A stretch of DNA of 64,000 nt from Verrucomicrobiales bacterium (GCA_021648365.1 JAKISY010000002.1:54736-118735); one strand, 5' to 3'. Shown: positions 8,218-16,549, numbered from the stretch's first letter. The notes: a model not told the origin generated them from the sequence alone. Numbers and translations are program-made.

Positions 8218-10257
8218 CTAGCGAGGCGAAGTAACCCCTTTTTGAATCTTCACCTTATCCTGTAAGCGCCTGTATTCCTCATTAAAATAAACCAGCGTCT
8301 CCTCCACTCCTTCTCGTTTCTGCAGCCCAGTTGAAGTCGTCTTATTTTTCAAGCGCAAAAAAGCAACCATAGCCTTAGCTACGTCCCCACTCATGTTGAT
8401 CAACTCCTTCACTTCAGCATCCAACTGATTGCGCAAATCTCTCAAACTCGCATCCACTTGATCTGCCAACTTTTCCAAGGCCTCCTTATCAAGCTCATCT
8501 ATATCCAGTGCCGAATCATAATACTGACGCAACGGCTGCAAAACCTGCTTGAGAGCTTCCAGTGAGCCTTGCAAAGAAACTTTCATCTCACCTGAGTTCT
8601 TGCCATAAGCCAATAACATCCTCGCAGACAAATGCTGCGGAAACTGCTCGATGATCGCTTGCAGTCGTTGCTGCACCACTTCATTTTTTGCCGCCTCCGC
8701 CAGAGTCATTTTTTTCGTCAGCTCTTCAATTTCAGAAAAAAGCTGCAGCGCCTCCTCGAGGTGAGCTTCACGATCAGCACGCGTGAACTGAACCAATTCG
8801 ACAAAATCATCCACAGCAACTATTTGTGGATGAATCAAGCGATCCAACTCACCCAACGCCAGCCAATCTAGCATCTTACTCTCTGCATCACTCGCCACCA
8901 CCATCAAGCGAAAGCCTCCTTTTTTACCCACCTTGATCGCCTCACTAAGATCTCCGTTAGGAGGATCGTCTGCGCTTCGATCCGCAGCGATCCTTACATA
9001 GATAATCGAGAGCGGATCCAAAGCCTCACCTTGCACAGCGGAATTGAGCGCCAACGCCGTGCCAGCCCCCATTCCCCCGACCAGCCGTTGGTTGGGTTCC
9101 AAGGGCGCTGAATTCCCCATCAAAACAAAATCCACCTCAGCCACCTTGCCTCGTGGCCAAACTCCCTCTAACCTCGGTTGCACCACCCTGAATAGCGACC
9201 CCATCCAACTTGGAACCGACTCAGGCGCAGGCATATACTTGAAACGCATCCGCATGACATCTGGAGTATTCTCCTTACTATTCTCAAACAAAGGCGCATC
9301 AGCCTCTGTCACCTCCCGGATATTCAATTTCATTTTAGCCGCATGATATTGCAAGCCAGCAACTCGCGACCTCGTCCACGCCACCACATTCATTTCCGTC
9401 TTAGCTAAAAGTGCCCTTTCCGCTTGCTTCGTTTTTTTCTGCTGCTGCTCTTTCGCCGCAGTAGCCATCATCTGCTGCTGTTGCTTTGCCGCCTGCTTCT
9501 CCGCTGCCAACACCTGCTGCTGTTTCTGTTTCACCTTAGCCGCCACCGCCTGCTCTACCTTTTTGTTATAGGCACGCCCTCTCGACAATAACTTAGTCGC
9601 CCGCACAGACGATTTGCTAGGAGATTTCTCCAACTGCACCAGCTTTCCCCAAACCGGCAAGCGATCCCCCGCCGCCGCCGCTGCCACAGCAGCGGCATAG
9701 CTTGCCGCCTTGCCATCACCCACACTAGGGTAAATCACCCAAGCCAACTCCAACAGCAACGGCACCAGAATAGCATCTTCAGGCTCCCCTTTTTCCTTCA
9801 TCATCAAAGCTCGCTGACTCAAAACCTTACTGATCGACGCCAACTCCGAAAACAGCTTTGTCTTAGCAGGCGTTTCCCCCTTCAATAAAGCCGCACGACT
9901 CGCCCTAGCCGAAGCATTCAGCGGATCCAACCGCAAAGCAATCGCCAAAGCCTTCTCCCGCAAATCCATATCCACCAAACCGTTTTTTGGAAAATTGCTA
10001 GCCAAAGCAGCCAAAGCCTCGACCACCATCACCCGGTCGTCCCCCTGCAAAGAAAGCGCATCTTGGTCAAACACCTTCACCTCAAAATCAGGGTCCTGGA
10101 AAACCTCAGCAGACAGCCCAGCCAATATCAATCCCTGCCACACCAACAACAGACAGCAGCCAAGCACAACTCTACCTCCACAAGAGCGACTCAATAATCG
10201 CCTTGCCCTCACTGCTACACTTCCTATTTCTACACTAGCCATGAATGGGCGAAACAT
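8218..10257 (-). CDS. Membrane-anchored protein with coiled coil and degenerate Lon-like domain
   Basis: A 679-residue protein with one N-terminal hydrophobic segment (VVLGCCLLLVWQGLILAGL) that acts as anchor or signal. Residues 45-215 are helical and alanine-rich, TPR-like. Residues about 225-290 are a Gln/Lys/Ala-rich coiled coil. Residues about 290-485 resemble the Lon (S16) protease domain: GGMGAGTALALNSAVQGE lines up with the Lon GPSAG block, and LSEAIKVGKKGGFRLMVV with the segment carrying the catalytic Lys. The nucleophile Ser appears to be Gly here, so proteolysis is doubtful. The C-terminus is again helical. The Lon resemblance is my reading by eye. Start could be either MFRP or the Met six codons in. 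Confidence 0.7.
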   Translation of the reverse strand: MFRPFMASVEIGSVAVRARRLLSRSCGGRVVLGCCLLLVWQGLILAGLSAEVFQDPDFEVKVFDQDALSLQGDDRVMVVEALAALASNFPKNGLVDMDLREKALAIALRLDPLNASARASRAALLKGETPAKTKLFSELASISKVLSQRALMMKEKGEPEDAILVPLLLELAWVIYPSVGDGKAASYAAAVAAAAAGDRLPVWGKLVQLEKSPSKSSVRATKLLSRGRAYNKKVEQAVAAKVKQKQQQVLAAEKQAAKQQQQMMATAAKEQQQKKTKQAERALLAKTEMNVVAWTRSRVAGLQYHAAKMKLNIREVTEADAPLFENSKENTPDVMRMRFKYMPAPESVPSWMGSLFRVVQPRLEGVWPRGKVAEVDFVLMGNSAPLEPNQRLVGGMGAGTALALNSAVQGEALDPLSIIYVRIAADRSADDPPNGDLSEAIKVGKKGGFRLMVVASDAESKMLDWLALGELDRLIHPQIVAVDDFVELVQFTRADREAHLEEALQLFSEIEELTKKMTLAEAAKNEVVQQRLQAIIEQFPQHLSARMLLAYGKNSGEMKVSLQGSLEALKQVLQPLRQYYDSALDIDELDKEALEKLADQVDASLRDLRNQLDAEVKELINMSGDVAKAMVAFLRLKNKTTSTGLQKREGVEETLVYFNEEYRRLQDKVKIQKGVTSPR

Positions 10258-10352
10258 ACCACGTTCCGAAAAAATCTAAAGTCCTAGCTTTCATCCTCTC
10301 AAATTCGCGAAAAAAAACTATTCATTCCCCCTAATCTGCCCTTATTTGCTCT

Positions 10353-10775
10353 ATGATCAACATCATCAGCGAAGAAGAAATCATGTTCTTTGACACCGAC
10401 TGCGGTGGAGTGGTTCACAACATCGCCTATTTGCGATTCATCGAAACCGCCCGCACCCGGCTGACGGAACGCCTTGGCATGAGCCTCAAAGAAATGACAA
10501 AAACCCAACTCTTCCCCGTTGTGACTCGCACCGAGATCGACTACCGCAAACCCGCAAAACTCGGTGATTTGATCCAAGTAGAAGCACACGTCGAATCCTT
10601 CGAACGAGTGCGCTTCTGGTGCCAATTCCGCATCACCCGTCCCAGCGATCACGCATTATTGATCACTAGCCGTCAATCTTTAGCCCTAGTCCAGATGCCC
10701 CAAGGCCGCCCCTGCCGTTTGCCCAAAGAGTGGTTAGAACAATATCCGGAATTGACAAGTAAGCCTAAGGCATAA
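10353..10775 (+). CDS. Acyl-CoA thioesterase, YbgC/FadM-like (hotdog fold)
   Basis: A 140-residue 4HBT-type hotdog protein. The active-site block FFDTDCGGVVHNIAYLRFIE is typical of YbgC-like thioesterases, with Asp in FDTD as the catalytic residue, followed by the hydrophobic helix and central strands (TRTEIDYRKPAKLGDLIQVE). These enzymes hydrolyse short or medium acyl thioesters; in many bacteria ybgC sits with tol-pal, but here no tol genes are near. A Cys replaces the more usual Ala/Tyr after TD. It starts 95 bases from the divergent 679-residue membrane protein gene. Confidence 0.87.
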   Translation: MINIISEEEIMFFDTDCGGVVHNIAYLRFIETARTRLTERLGMSLKEMTKTQLFPVVTRTEIDYRKPAKLGDLIQVEAHVESFERVRFWCQFRITRPSDHALLITSRQSLALVQMPQGRPCRLPKEWLEQYPELTSKPKA

Positions 10776-10929
10776 TACTACTTCCCCACTGACTAAGCGT
10801 AGTAAAATACCTTATTTTGTTCTCGACATTATTTACCAAGTAAATACTCTTACCAAGAGATTTTCTTTTTTAGACACCAACCAAACAGTTCTTCCAGCCT
10901 TTCTATCGACCTTTTCCCTACGTTTTGTC

Positions 10930-11517
10930 ATGAGTGATCCCTACAACGCCCTCGAAACCACGACCGAGATCCAATTCTCAGTAGTCAAATTGGGTCAACA
11001 GACCCCAGTCGGGCCCTACACCCAAGAGGACATTCTCGCGATGTTGCAGAATGGCGCACTAGAGCGACAAGACCTCGTTTATTACGATGGCATGGCAGAC
11101 TGGGCAGCGATAGAGGACGTCTTCGACATTCACGAAGAGATCAACCACTTCATTGATGACGAACAAGACCAAGGCGCTGTTGCCCAAGCTTTCCGTGAGA
11201 TCAACCCCGTGCTCGGTGCCGATGAGAGTATTTATTATATCGCAGTGCAGAAAAAATCAGGTCTGCTCAGCAGGACCAAAACCTGCATCGTGCTGACCAA
11301 CAGTCGCCTACTGGTTCTACGAATCAAAAAAGCAGGCTCCGAATTGGAAGGTCATCAATGGGCAAGTGTCGGCAACATCTGCATGAAAGATGAAGGCAAT
11401 GAAATGGGCACCTTTTCTGGCACCTTCCAGCAAGACAAAAAGTTCAGCATTGCCCACATCCCACTGCCACAAGTTCACCGCCTGTTCCAATTGGCGCAGG
11501 AAATGGGTGCAGTTTGA
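10930..11517 (+). CDS. GYF-domain plus PH-like protein
   Basis: A 195-residue soluble protein with two modules. Residues 14-60 form a GYF_2 (DUF4339) domain: VGPYTQEDILAMLQNGALER followed by DLVYYDGMADW, a protein-binding module common in Verrucomicrobiota and Planctomycetes. Residues about 95-190 resemble a bacterial PH domain (ESIYYIAVQKKSGLL, CIVLTNSRLLVLR, WASVGNICMKDEG). No signal peptide is seen. The stop is followed by a palindromic repeat and a broken gene. The partner it binds cannot be told from sequence. Confidence 0.8.
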   Translation: MSDPYNALETTTEIQFSVVKLGQQTPVGPYTQEDILAMLQNGALERQDLVYYDGMADWAAIEDVFDIHEEINHFIDDEQDQGAVAQAFREINPVLGADESIYYIAVQKKSGLLSRTKTCIVLTNSRLLVLRIKKAGSELEGHQWASVGNICMKDEGNEMGTFSGTFQQDKKFSIAHIPLPQVHRLFQLAQEMGAV

Positions 11518-11534
11518 ACTGGCTAGCCATACCT

Positions 11535-11573
11535 CCAAGGGGTTCAAGGTGATAGACCGCGGTACCGCCGTGG
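11535..11573 (+). repeat. Palindromic dispersed repeat, copy 1 (diverged)
   Basis: The sequence ccaaggggttcaaggtgata, followed by a ccgcgg-taccg-ccgtgg palindrome, matches the copy at 56668-56699 (same order, several substitutions). It sits 18 bases after the stop of the GYF/PH gene. Family membership rests on the shared lead-in plus palindrome, not on the palindrome alone. Confidence 0.55.
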
Positions 11574-11652
11574 GGCTGACGCAAAAAAATGACCGTGCCC
11601 TGAAAGGACCCCAGTTCCAGCAAAGTAGCATGGACATCCTTCCCCTGAATAG

Positions 11653-12107
11653 TCAGCAACGAAAACCAAATCACTGTGCAGTGATCGATTCTCCAAGCTG
11701 AATAACGCTCCATACGACAACAACAAGGTTCTCTGGCAACACAAAATCGGCGCGGTGCACGACCTGCATCTGTTGAACAACGGCAATATTCTCACTCAAG
11801 ATGGTTGGAGTAAGATCATCGAAATTGCACCCGACCAATCCATCGTCTGGCATCTAAAACAAAAGACATCCCTGGTATCACTCTCGCCTGGGTCACCTGC
11901 CTACAAGAACTCGACAACGGCAATTTTATCATCGGCAACTGCCACGCAGGCCCAGACAATCCGCAAATCATCGAAGTGAACCGCGACAAAAAACTGATCT
12001 GGAAATTCCACGACTTCAAAACCTTCGGCAATGCTCTCGCCAACGTGATCGTGCACGATGGCGAAGCCGCCAGCAAGTTGCGCCGCAATTTGCAGGGCAA
12101 TCAATGA
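11653..12107 (+). pseudogene. Decayed beta-propeller / PQQ-like repeat protein
   Basis: Two frames together encode the end of a propeller-type protein. Frame 1 (open from 11653) gives NKVLWQHKIGAVHDLHLL then GNILTQDGWSKIIEIAPDQS and IVWHLKQK; the next frame then gives LAWVTCLQELDNGNFIIG, NRDKKLIWKFHDFKTFGNAL and a TGA at 12105-12107. The switch falls near 11860-11880. Two W-rich repeats with the same L.NGN.. core make coding ancestry clear. There is no plausible start or signal peptide, so the front of the gene is also lost. Parent proteins of this style are exported and common in Planctomycetes and Verrucomicrobiota (recalled, not searched). Confidence 0.65.
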
Positions 12108-12159
12108 GAGGCGCTCAAGCTGTATCATCGGCAAACGTAGTAATTATCCTTCCAAAACT

Positions 12160-12366
12160 TCAGAACACCGGAAATGGGGTCACCTTATTCTGATACCACT
12201 TTGAGCTGGCGCCCGCAGAACATTAAAGCTTTGTGTATTAGCATCAGCATGTGGAATGAATTGGCAATTCGTTTTTCTCGTTTCGGCATCGCTTTTAAAT
12301 TTACTCTCAAATTTAGCGCACCTTATTCCAGTAACATTTTCCCAGAACGAGTCTGGTATTCTGAAC
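12160..12366 (+). mobile_element. MITE-like element A (about 207 bp)
   Basis: A non-coding block that aligns over its full length with 15585-15792, including an identical 27-bp stretch beginning accttattctgatacc (from 12182). Its ends form an imperfect inverted repeat: left cagaacaccgga, right tctggtattctg. No open frame is shared by both copies. Length, paired ends and dispersed copies fit a miniature inverted-repeat element or a RAYT-mobilised repeat. No clear target-site duplication is visible. Strand is arbitrary. Confidence 0.6.
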
Positions 12367-12638
12367 TTGCAGGTCAGCCCTCTACCAAGTTCAACAATAA
12401 TGTTATCCTATGGATTTGCGTGCCCACTTTTCAGCAGATTGCTGTATTCTTTTTCTGTAAGACTCAACATCTCACCGTTTACCAGCCCCACCAGCCGAAG
12501 TCCACTTCTGATAGATGGAGACACAACAAGAGGTAGCTTCGTTGAACTCATGTCCGTTAAACCCGAAAAATAAACTTGAATCAACGTCCCTATTCAAGAC
12601 TCTTTGCGCTGCGACGATTTCTAAGCTAATCTGCGCCC
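12367..12638. other. Spacer without recognisable gene
   Basis: 272 bases between the MITE-like element and galE. A plus-strand frame is open across part of it (ending VELMSVKPEK at about 12573), but it starts inside the repeat element and resembles nothing I know. A galE promoter probably lies near the right end; I see no confident -35/-10 pair. Confidence 0.4.
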
Positions 12639-13622
12639 ATGAAAATTCTCGTCACCGGCGGAGCCGGCTACATTGGCAGTATTGCCACCGAATGCATCAT
12701 CAAAGCTGGACACGACGCCGTCGTTTATGACAGCCTCTACATGGGGCATACCGAAGCCGTGCACCCCGACGCCACTTTTGTCGAAGGAGACCTCGCCGAC
12801 CGTGCCTTGCTCACCGATTGTTTCCAACAGCATCAACCCGATGCCGTCATGCACTTTGCCAGCCACACTCAAGTGGGCGAATCGATGGAGCAGCCCTTCC
12901 TCTACCTCGGTGACAATATCAGAAACGCCCTCAACTTATTGGAAGTGATGGATGCCCATGATGTGAAGCGTTTCATCCTCTCCTCCACCGCCAATCTCTT
13001 CGACGAACCAGAGACCACCCCCATCAACGAACAGGAACGTCTAGTGCCAGGCAGCCCCTACGGCGAATCTAAGTTCATCATCGAACGCTTCCTGCATTGG
13101 CTGCGTATCACCAAAGGTTTCCGCTACGCCTGCCTGCGTTATTTTAATGCCGCTGGTGCCACTGCAGAGCGCGGCGAAGACCACACGCCAGAATCTCATC
13201 TCATCCCGCTGGTGCTACAGGTCGCCCTCGGTCAACGCGACTCGCTGAAGATATTTGGTGATGACTACGATACCCCCGACGGCTCCTGTGTGCGCGACTA
13301 CATCCACATCGCAGATCTCGCCAAAGCCCACCTGCTCGCACTGGAATCGCTCGAACACCAAGAATGCTGCCACTACAATCTTGGCAACGGCGCTGGATTC
13401 AGCGTCAAACAAGTAATCGACACCGCCAGGGAGATCACCGGACATCCCATCCCAGCAGAAACCGTCGCCCGCCGTGCTGGCGACCCTGCCACCCTCGTCG
13501 CCGACAGCAGCAAAATCCGCGAGGAGCTCGGCTGGCAACCCGATTACCCGACTCTCGAAGCCATCATCCAAAGCGCCTGGGATTGGCACAAAAGCCACCC
13601 CAACGGATACTCTCAAGATTAA
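12639..13622 (+). CDS. galE: UDP-glucose 4-epimerase
   Basis: A 327-residue extended short-chain dehydrogenase that interconverts UDP-glucose and UDP-galactose, supplying sugars for surface glycans. The NAD-binding motif is TGGAGYIGS at residues 6-14. The active site is SSTANLFDEP with YGESK (Tyr-x-x-x-Lys), followed by RYFNAAGA, and HLIPLVLQVALG and DGSCVRDYIHI are further GalE signatures. Length is slightly under the usual 335-340. The active-site loop reads SSTANLF where SS.A.VYG is more usual, a conservative shift. It is first in an apparent operon with a 9-base gap to the channel gene. Confidence 0.93.
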   Translation: MKILVTGGAGYIGSIATECIIKAGHDAVVYDSLYMGHTEAVHPDATFVEGDLADRALLTDCFQQHQPDAVMHFASHTQVGESMEQPFLYLGDNIRNALNLLEVMDAHDVKRFILSSTANLFDEPETTPINEQERLVPGSPYGESKFIIERFLHWLRITKGFRYACLRYFNAAGATAERGEDHTPESHLIPLVLQVALGQRDSLKIFGDDYDTPDGSCVRDYIHIADLAKAHLLALESLEHQECCHYNLGNGAGFSVKQVIDTAREITGHPIPAETVARRAGDPATLVADSSKIREELGWQPDYPTLEAIIQSAWDWHKSHPNGYSQD

Positions 13623-13631
13623 CTTCTTAAC

Positions 13632-14969
13632 ATGTCGGAAAACACCAACCCAGCTCCCGCACAAGGAGTCGCCGCCGTCAATGAGCAAGCCTCAGCCCTC
13701 AGTGATCACTTGAGCCAATGGCTGCACTCCCAATCGTGGGTCGCACAAGAACTCGAAAAACCCAGCGCGCTACTGATTCTAGGCATGGGGCTAGTGCTTT
13801 GCTCCTCGCTGCTCTACTTCATCGTCCGCCCCTTACTGCTGCGCTGGATGCATCTCGTGACCAAGCGCACCAAATTCTCCTGGGACGACCTGTTATTTGG
13901 TCACGGAGTCTTCCGCTGGAGCACCCATTTTTTTCCCGCGCTCTTCATCTACCTGATCACTCCGGGACTTTTCAAAGACTCGCCCATCCTGATTGCTATC
14001 GTTTTGAGCGCAGCCCTGATCTACATGGTGATCGTAGGGTATCTCACCATCGATTCGTTGCTCAATGTGATGAACACTTACTACCGGCGACGACGATCAT
14101 CCCAGCGCTTCATCGTCGGCACCTTCATCCAAGTGATCAAGCTGTTCACCGCCATCGTAGCCATCGTCCTCATCATCGCCATCCTGATTGGCAAACCTCC
14201 ACTGCTCTTACTCGGTGGATTAGGCATGTTCGCCTCGGTTCTGATGTTAGTCTTCAAAGACGTGATCCTCGGTTTTGTCGCCGGCATCCAAATCGCCTCC
14301 AACAAAATGCTCACCCCTGGCAACTGGCTCGAAATGCCCAGCCATGGAGCTGACGGCACCGTTGAAGAAATCGGGCTCACCGTAGTGAAAGTCCGCAACT
14401 TCGACAATACCGTCACCACCCTGCCGACTTACACGCTCATCAGCCAACCATTCAAGAACTGGCAAGGCATGACCGATAGCGGTGGACGGCGTATCAAGCG
14501 CAGCCTGCTCATCGACATCAATACCATCCGCCTCGCCGATCCCGCCATGCTCGAACGTTTTCGTGAGATCGAGCACATCGGCGATTATTTGGAAAAAAAA
14601 GAAAGCGAAATAGCCGAGTGGAACCAACAACACGCCGCGTCCAGACATCAGAACCGTGTCAACGGACGCCGCCTGACCAATGTCGGCACCTTCCGTGCCT
14701 ACATCGAAGCCTACCTGAAAAATCATCCCGATATCCACCAGCACAGCATGACCCTGCTGGTGCGCCAACTCTCCCCCAACGCAGAAGGCCTACCCATCGA
14801 AATCTACTGCTTCACCACCACCACCGACTGGATAGCTTACGAAAGCATCCAAGCAGATATCTTTGACCACCTCTTAGCCGTAGCATCCGAGTTCGACCTG
14901 CACATTTTCCAGCAAAGCAGCGGCACCGACATCCGCGCAGCTATCGCGGAGCTTTCCCCACAAAAATGA
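13632..14969 (+). CDS. MscS-family mechanosensitive channel
   Basis: A 445-residue inner-membrane protein. Four or five hydrophobic segments occupy about residues 45-210 (LLILGMGLVLCSSLLYFIV; ILIAIVLSAALIYMVIVGYL; KLFTAIVAIVLIIAILIG). The MscS pore and beta-domain follow: GLGMFASVLMLVFKDVILGF, then GNWLEMPSHGADGTVEEIGL and VKVRNFDNTVTTLPTY. The C-terminal 170 residues are the cytoplasmic vestibule with a family-specific extension, similar in architecture to YbdG-like channels. Such channels open under membrane tension in osmotic downshock. It overlaps the next gene by ATGA. Confidence 0.92.
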   Translation: MSENTNPAPAQGVAAVNEQASALSDHLSQWLHSQSWVAQELEKPSALLILGMGLVLCSSLLYFIVRPLLLRWMHLVTKRTKFSWDDLLFGHGVFRWSTHFFPALFIYLITPGLFKDSPILIAIVLSAALIYMVIVGYLTIDSLLNVMNTYYRRRRSSQRFIVGTFIQVIKLFTAIVAIVLIIAILIGKPPLLLLGGLGMFASVLMLVFKDVILGFVAGIQIASNKMLTPGNWLEMPSHGADGTVEEIGLTVVKVRNFDNTVTTLPTYTLISQPFKNWQGMTDSGGRRIKRSLLIDINTIRLADPAMLERFREIEHIGDYLEKKESEIAEWNQQHAASRHQNRVNGRRLTNVGTFRAYIEAYLKNHPDIHQHSMTLLVRQLSPNAEGLPIEIYCFTTTTDWIAYESIQADIFDHLLAVASEFDLHIFQQSSGTDIRAAIAELSPQK

Positions 14970-15562
14970 GCCCCAAAGTCTCTATGCAGAAAAAAACAAC
15001 CATCGCCCTGGTCATTGGGGGAGCCCTTGTTTTTATCGTCTCTGTATTACTTCTTGCTGCTATTATCATCGCCCGGATTTTCTATCTGCAACCCTATGTC
15101 ATCCCCACCAATGGAATGCACCCGAGCAAACCTGCCAATACCCGCGCCATTGCGCTGCGGCAACCTTACGACTCCGTCTCCCAAATAAAAAAAGGTGATG
15201 TCATAGTGTTCAAACAGGTGAATAACAATCGCAGCTCATTCATCATATCTAGAGTTGTCGGTCTGCCAGGCGACACCTTTTCCCAACTCCCCTCAGGAAA
15301 ATTAAAAGTGAACAACACAGAGCTTCTCCTCACTGAAATCCGACGTGAAGGAAAACTCACCATCTTTCTGGAATTTAATCGCGGCAGCAAATATGAAGTC
15401 GCCTACGAAAGTAATCGCACAAAACCCGCAAGCCCCCCCGTCATCTTGACAGTTGGCAAAAATGAATTATTTCTTGTCGGCGACAACCGCGACCACTCCT
15501 ACGACAGCCGGAGCTACGGCTGTATCCCCTTCTCCTCGGTAATAGGGAAAGTAATCTGGTAA
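14966..15562 (+). CDS. Signal peptidase I homologue lacking the Ser-Lys catalytic pair
   Basis: A 198-residue protein with one N-terminal membrane segment (ALVIGGALVFIVSVLLLAAI) and an S26 fold. Family boxes are easy to see: box B reads IPTNGMHP, box D reads IISRVVGLPGD, box E reads VGDNRDHSYDSRSYG. In active enzymes box B is P.xSM.P with Ser as nucleophile and box D begins K-R; here those positions are Gly and Ser, confirmed in the DNA (gga at 15112-15114, tct at 15247-15249). Box E is intact. So the fold and substrate groove are probably kept but catalysis by the usual dyad is not. It overlaps the MscS stop by ATGA and shares its transcript. It could be an inactive paralogue or use another mechanism. 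Confidence 0.87.
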   Translation: MSPKVSMQKKTTIALVIGGALVFIVSVLLLAAIIIARIFYLQPYVIPTNGMHPSKPANTRAIALRQPYDSVSQIKKGDVIVFKQVNNNRSSFIISRVVGLPGDTFSQLPSGKLKVNNTELLLTEIRREGKLTIFLEFNRGSKYEVAYESNRTKPASPPVILTVGKNELFLVGDNRDHSYDSRSYGCIPFSSVIGKVIW

Positions 15563-15584
15563 TTTAAGATCAGCGATCACAATA

Positions 15585-15792
15585 TCAGAACACCCAACAT
15601 GGAACGACCTTATTCTGATACCACTTTGAGCTGCCGTTCACAGCACATTAAGACTTTTGCCCCTTAACCTCAGCATGTGGCATGGATTGGCAATCCGTGT
15701 TTCTCGTTTTGGTATCGCTTTTAATTTTACCCTCAGATTTAACCCACTCCATTCTAATAACATTTTTCCAGAACGTGTCCGGTGTTCGGAAT
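15585..15792 (+). mobile_element. MITE-like element B (about 208 bp)
   Basis: Second copy of the element at 12160-12366, aligned along its whole length with about one difference in four or five bases. Ends form an imperfect inverted repeat: left tcagaacaccc, right ccggtgttcgga. It lies in the gap between the signal-peptidase-like gene and a toxin-antitoxin operon. Its core gtggcatggattggcaatcc recurs at 59889-59908 as a possible remnant of a third copy. Confidence 0.6.
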
Positions 15793-15852
15793 TTCCAGTA
15801 GCAAAGCTTTTATGAAAATCTGGCTCTGTTTCAACTCGAAATCCACATATAC

Positions 15853-15881
15853 TTGCACTTATATAAAATAGAACCTATATT
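15853..15881 (+). promoter_or_regulatory. Sigma-70-type promoter of the second toxin-antitoxin operon
   Basis: TTGCAC (15853-15858) and TATATT (15876-15881) are separated by exactly 17 bases, a good vegetative promoter. Transcription should begin near 15888, at or just before the two candidate start codons (15888, 15897), so the mRNA would be leaderless or nearly so. No Shine-Dalgarno sequence is seen before either ATG. Confidence 0.6.
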
Positions 15882-15887
15882 TCGGAT

Positions 15888-16133
15888 ATGTCACAGATGA
15901 CGATTTACTTAGATCCCGATACCGAAAAAAAAGTGCGTGCAGCTGCTCAGCAGCAAAACAAAAGCCTTTCCCGCTGGGCGAGAGAGCAGCTAGCCAAAGC
16001 CGCTGGTGTCGGGCAATGGCCAGAAAACTACTTCGAACTGTTCGGCTCAGTGGATGACCCAAGCTTTTGCATAGCAGAAGAACTTCACCCGTCTTTAGAC
16101 ACTCCACGTGAAAATTTATGCTCTGGGCTTTAG
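15888..16133 (+). CDS. Ribbon-helix-helix antitoxin
   Basis: An 81-residue protein with the ribbon-helix-helix signature MTIYLDPDTEKKVRAAAQQQ followed by SLSRWAREQLAKAA in the first 45 residues; the tail is the toxin-binding part. It starts at ATG 15888 or, better matched to family starts, at 15897 (MTIYLD). The stop overlaps the toxin gene by 16 bases, so expression is coupled. RHH antitoxins repress their own promoter, which lies directly upstream. Confidence 0.88.
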   Translation: MSQMTIYLDPDTEKKVRAAAQQQNKSLSRWAREQLAKAAGVGQWPENYFELFGSVDDPSFCIAEELHPSLDTPRENLCSGL

Positions 16134-16537
16134 ACACCAACATCGTAGTGATGTCCCTGAGACAAAACGCCCCACCTTCTGTGATCGAACGCTTCCGCCA
16201 ACTTGAGCCATCAAACATCGTGGTGCCTGAGATCGTGCGAGCCGAATTGTTGCACGGGTGTTTGAAAAGCCAACAAATAAAAAAGAACCTCTCAGCCGTC
16301 AGTCGATTTTTAGCCCCCTACCAACACCTTCCATTCGACGCCGAAGCCGCCGAGCACTATGCCGATATTCGCAACACACTCGAACGCCAAGGCCTCTGCA
16401 TAGGTCCCAACGACCTGCTGATTGCAGCCACCGCCCGCGCCGCAAAAGCAACTTTAGTCACCAACAACCTGAAAGAATTCCAACGCATCCCCAAGTTGAA
16501 ATGCGAAGACTGGACACAAGTCGAACCACTCGAATAA
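16118..16537 (+). CDS. vapC: PIN-domain (VapC-type) toxin
   Basis: A 139-residue PIN ribonuclease. Metal ligands are visible as Asp6 in WALDTNIVV, Glu in IVRAELLHG, Asp in IGPNDLLIAATA and the C-terminal TLVTNNLKEFQRIP. Length is normal for VapC. It overlaps the antitoxin gene by 16 bases. It resembles the toxin at 4542 only in the fold; the partner antitoxin is of a different family, so the two systems should not cross-talk. Confidence 0.92.
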   Translation: MLWALDTNIVVMSLRQNAPPSVIERFRQLEPSNIVVPEIVRAELLHGCLKSQQIKKNLSAVSRFLAPYQHLPFDAEAAEHYADIRNTLERQGLCIGPNDLLIAATARAAKATLVTNNLKEFQRIPKLKCEDWTQVEPLE

Positions 16538-16549
16538 CGATCCAACCAC

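Noticed and set aside
10829..10860. Hairpins tatttac-caa-gtaaata and ctctt-acc-aagag, then T-rich sequence
   Set aside because: Stems are short and AT-rich, so terminator activity is doubtful; not listed as a feature.
12256..12573. 105-residue plus-strand frame beginning inside the MITE-like element
   Set aside because: It starts within a non-coding repeat, is not conserved in the second copy and matches no recognised family.
4542..16537. The two PIN toxins as duplicates of one system
   Set aside because: The toxins share only the PIN fold and their antitoxins belong to different families (Phd-like and ribbon-helix-helix).
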